Below are positions 62,514-64,000 of a stretch of 64,000 nt of DNA, one piece after another. The notes under the pieces are model-generated. The model was not told where the DNA came from, did no database searches, and saw only the letters and a program-made list of their open reading frames with translations. A program made the position numbers and the translations under genes. This DNA is from RFSX01 sp964567435. Lineage in GTDB: Bacteria; Bacteroidota; Bacteroidia; Chitinophagales; Saprospiraceae. Each line of letters starts with the position of its first letter. Position 1 is the first letter of the stretch. Location of the stretch: contig CAZMMQ010000009.1 in assembly GCA_964567435.1 (NCBI GenBank), positions 24,943 to 88,942 of the forward strand, given 5' to 3'.

Positions 62514-63278
62514 TTATATTGCAAATAGTTTTTTAGCATTATTAGTTGTTAGTTGCTTGATCTCATCCAAAGTCATAGATCTGAAATCAGCCACTTTTTC
62601 TGCTATGTCAATAATACGCTGGCTTTCATTGCGCTTACCTCGAAAAGGAACAGGACTCAGATAGGGTGCATCGGTTTCAAGAACAATACTTTCGGGAGCC
62701 ATACCAGCTACCATGGGTCCAAGATTTGCTTTTTTATAAGTAATAACTCCTCCGAGACCCATTTTGAATCCAAGATCTTGAATCTGCCGACACTGCGCTA
62801 TTGTACCATTGAAGCAATGGAAAATTCCAGCCAGATTACCATTTTGACTTTTTTCTATCAGCTGGATAGTTATATCTAAGGATTCTCTAGAATGGATTAT
62901 GATAGGCAATTGAGTATCCTTTGCAATTTGAATTTGTATTTCGAAAGCTTTAACCTGCTCTTGGTAATAGGTTTTATCCCAGTATAAATCTATTCCTGTT
63001 TCACCAATTCCGTAGAACTTTGATTCCGTAAGGTATTCTTCGATATGTTTTATCTCTTTAGTATAATCTTCTTTGACGGAACAGGGGTGTAAACCCATCA
63101 TAGGATGACATATCTCTTCGAATTCTTGAGACATGGTCATCATGGATTCAGTAGTTGAGCTATCTATATTAGGTAAGAATATCTTTGATACACCAGCTTT
63201 GGTAGCCGCTTCTATAACTGATCTCCTATCATCGTCAAACTGATCTAAATATAAATGTGCATGGGTGTCAATAAACAT
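62514..63278 (-). CDS. TatD family metal-dependent hydrolase
   Basis: This 254-residue enzyme is a TIM-barrel phosphodiesterase/DNase-like hydrolase. Metal ligands include His6 and His8 (THAH), Glu93 (IGETGID), His129 (IIHSRE), His154 (FHCFNG) and Asp203 (ETDAPYLSP). GLHPCSV near 63-69 is also typical. Family members act as 3'-5' nucleases in DNA or RNA quality control. The gene is close to tRNA-Ser and divergent from the RNase HI gene across 32 bases. Confidence 0.93.
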   Translation of the reverse strand: MFIDTHAHLYLDQFDDDRRSVIEAATKAGVSKIFLPNIDSSTTESMMTMSQEFEEICHPMMGLHPCSVKEDYTKEIKHIEEYLTESKFYGIGETGIDLYWDKTYYQEQVKAFEIQIQIAKDTQLPIIIHSRESLDITIQLIEKSQNGNLAGIFHCFNGTIAQCRQIQDLGFKMGLGGVITYKKANLGPMVAGMAPESIVLETDAPYLSPVPFRGKRNESQRIIDIAEKVADFRSMTLDEIKQLTTNNAKKLFAI

Positions 63279-63298
63279 GGAATAGGCAAATTAAATGA

Positions 63299-63306
63299 TA
63301 AATTTG
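63299..63306 (+). promoter_or_regulatory. Possible -7 element of the RNase HI gene
   Basis: TAAATTTG matches TAnnTTTG exactly, but it lies only five bases before the ATG at 63311. Transcription from it would give a leaderless or nearly leaderless mRNA. The match may be accidental in such AT-rich DNA. Confidence 0.25.
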
Positions 63307-63310
63307 AATT

Positions 63311-63943
63311 ATGGCCAAAGGCAAAAATAAATATTATGTTGTTTGGGTGGGGGTGAAGCCTGGCATCTATACAAGTTGGTCTGAATGCCAAGCTCAGATT
63401 AAAGGGTTTCCCAACGCCAAATACAAATCATTCAAAACCCATGCCCAAGCTGAAGCAGCCTTTAAAGATTCTTCGACAAACTATATTGGCAAGAAGGCAA
63501 AAAATGAAAAAACAAGCATCCAGACAAATCCTGATATCAATATGCACAGTATTGCAGTAGATGCCGCTTGCAGTGGAAACCCTGGTAAACTAGAATATCG
63601 TGGTGTAGTTACAAAAACAGGAAAAGAAATATTTAAGATTGGACCTTTTGAGCAAGGCACTAATAATATAGGAGAATTTCTTGCCATAGTGCATGGACTC
63701 GCATTTTTACAAAAATCAGGAAGGAATGAAATTATAATCTATACAGATAGCAAAACAGCTATGGCTTGGGTGAGAGATAAAAAACTAAAAACAACTTTGG
63801 AAAAAACATCAGTTAATAGAAAACTATTTCAGACTGTAGACAGAGCATTAAAGTGGTTAATGGAAAATGAGTTCAGAGTACCTGTTATCAAATGGAACAC
63901 GAAGGAATGGGGAGAAATACCTGCAGATTTTGGAAGAAAATAA
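63311..63943 (+). CDS. Ribonuclease HI with N-terminal viroplasmin-like domain
   Basis: This 210-residue protein has an N-terminal domain (YYVVWVGVKPGIYTSWSECQAQIKGFPNAKYKSF, residues ~8-42) related to the RNA:DNA hybrid-binding caulimovirus viroplasmin module of eukaryotic RNase H1. The RNase H fold then carries all four catalytic acids: Asp84 (AVDAACSGN), Glu122 (NIGEF), Asp146 (YTDSK) and Asp206 (ADFGRK). It cleaves RNA in RNA-DNA hybrids. The gene is divergent from tatD. Confidence 0.93.
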   Translation: MAKGKNKYYVVWVGVKPGIYTSWSECQAQIKGFPNAKYKSFKTHAQAEAAFKDSSTNYIGKKAKNEKTSIQTNPDINMHSIAVDAACSGNPGKLEYRGVVTKTGKEIFKIGPFEQGTNNIGEFLAIVHGLAFLQKSGRNEIIIYTDSKTAMAWVRDKKLKTTLEKTSVNRKLFQTVDRALKWLMENEFRVPVIKWNTKEWGEIPADFGRK

Positions 63944-64000
63944 TCTTACTGAATAGCGCATCTAAGATGCACCATAAATCAGCAGATTCACAGAGATAGT

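Overview
The window comes from the chromosome of a Bacteroidota bacterium, most likely a Saprospiria- or Chitinophagia-like gliding or marine lineage. The base composition is AT-rich. There are type IX secretion system (T9SS) cargo proteins with both A-type and B-type C-terminal sorting domains, and a PorP/SprF-type partner. Promoter-like sites fit the Bacteroidota -7 consensus TAnnTTTG. Gene pairs such as TonB receptor/DUF4249, a viroplasmin-type RNase HI, type B L31 and atpD-atpC split from the other ATP synthase genes also fit. Placement below phylum is inference.

Layout. Positions 1-9600 hold the tail of a T9SS cargo protein and a surface-adhesion unit: a 1945-residue HYR/Ig-like protein with a B-type sorting domain, PorP/SprF, and an OmpA/PD40 lipid- or wall-associated protein. 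Positions 9601-15411 (minus strand) hold a TonB receptor, a DUF4249 lipoprotein and a DUF5686 outer-membrane protein. Positions 15580-23187 are mainly housekeeping: beta-CASP nuclease, QueD, HolB, RicT, dihydrolipoyl dehydrogenase, thioesterase and RsmI. Positions 23354-30082 hold a second B-type cargo protein, LptC, a lipoprotein of unknown function, a DUF3467 protein, a methyltransferase and a group of three small envelope-type genes. Positions 30095-42283 hold a BNR-repeat surface protein, phosphoglucose/phosphomannose isomerase, YraN, L31, a GlmU-like protein, a spermidine-synthase-like enzyme, a polysaccharide deacetylase, AtpC/AtpD, ScpA and a second RsmI-like methylase whose frame has no ordinary start codon. 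Positions 42354-57035 hold two very large paralogous secreted proteins (1716 and 1419 residues) around MnmE, an M16 peptidase and a thioredoxin-like lipoprotein. Positions 57253-64000 hold an FAD oxidoreductase, a DUF4293 protein, a deleted IS1182-like element, an ExbB/ExbD operon, tRNA-Ser(GGA), TatD and RNase HI.

How they fit together. Much of the coding capacity goes to the cell surface. Six T9SS cargo proteins are visible (one partial). Three of them share a module of a carboxypeptidase-regulatory-like domain, dockerin-like repeats, a cohesin-like beta domain and an A-type sorting domain. The ExbB/ExbD operon could energise outer-membrane transport such as that by the TonB receptor. No CRISPR array, prophage, restriction system or canonical defence island is visible. 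The most unusual items are the dockerin/cohesin-like paralog set, the deleted IS whose ends form terminators for both neighbouring transcription units, the methylase gene that seems to start at ATT, and a compact PspC/TerB-like small-gene group.
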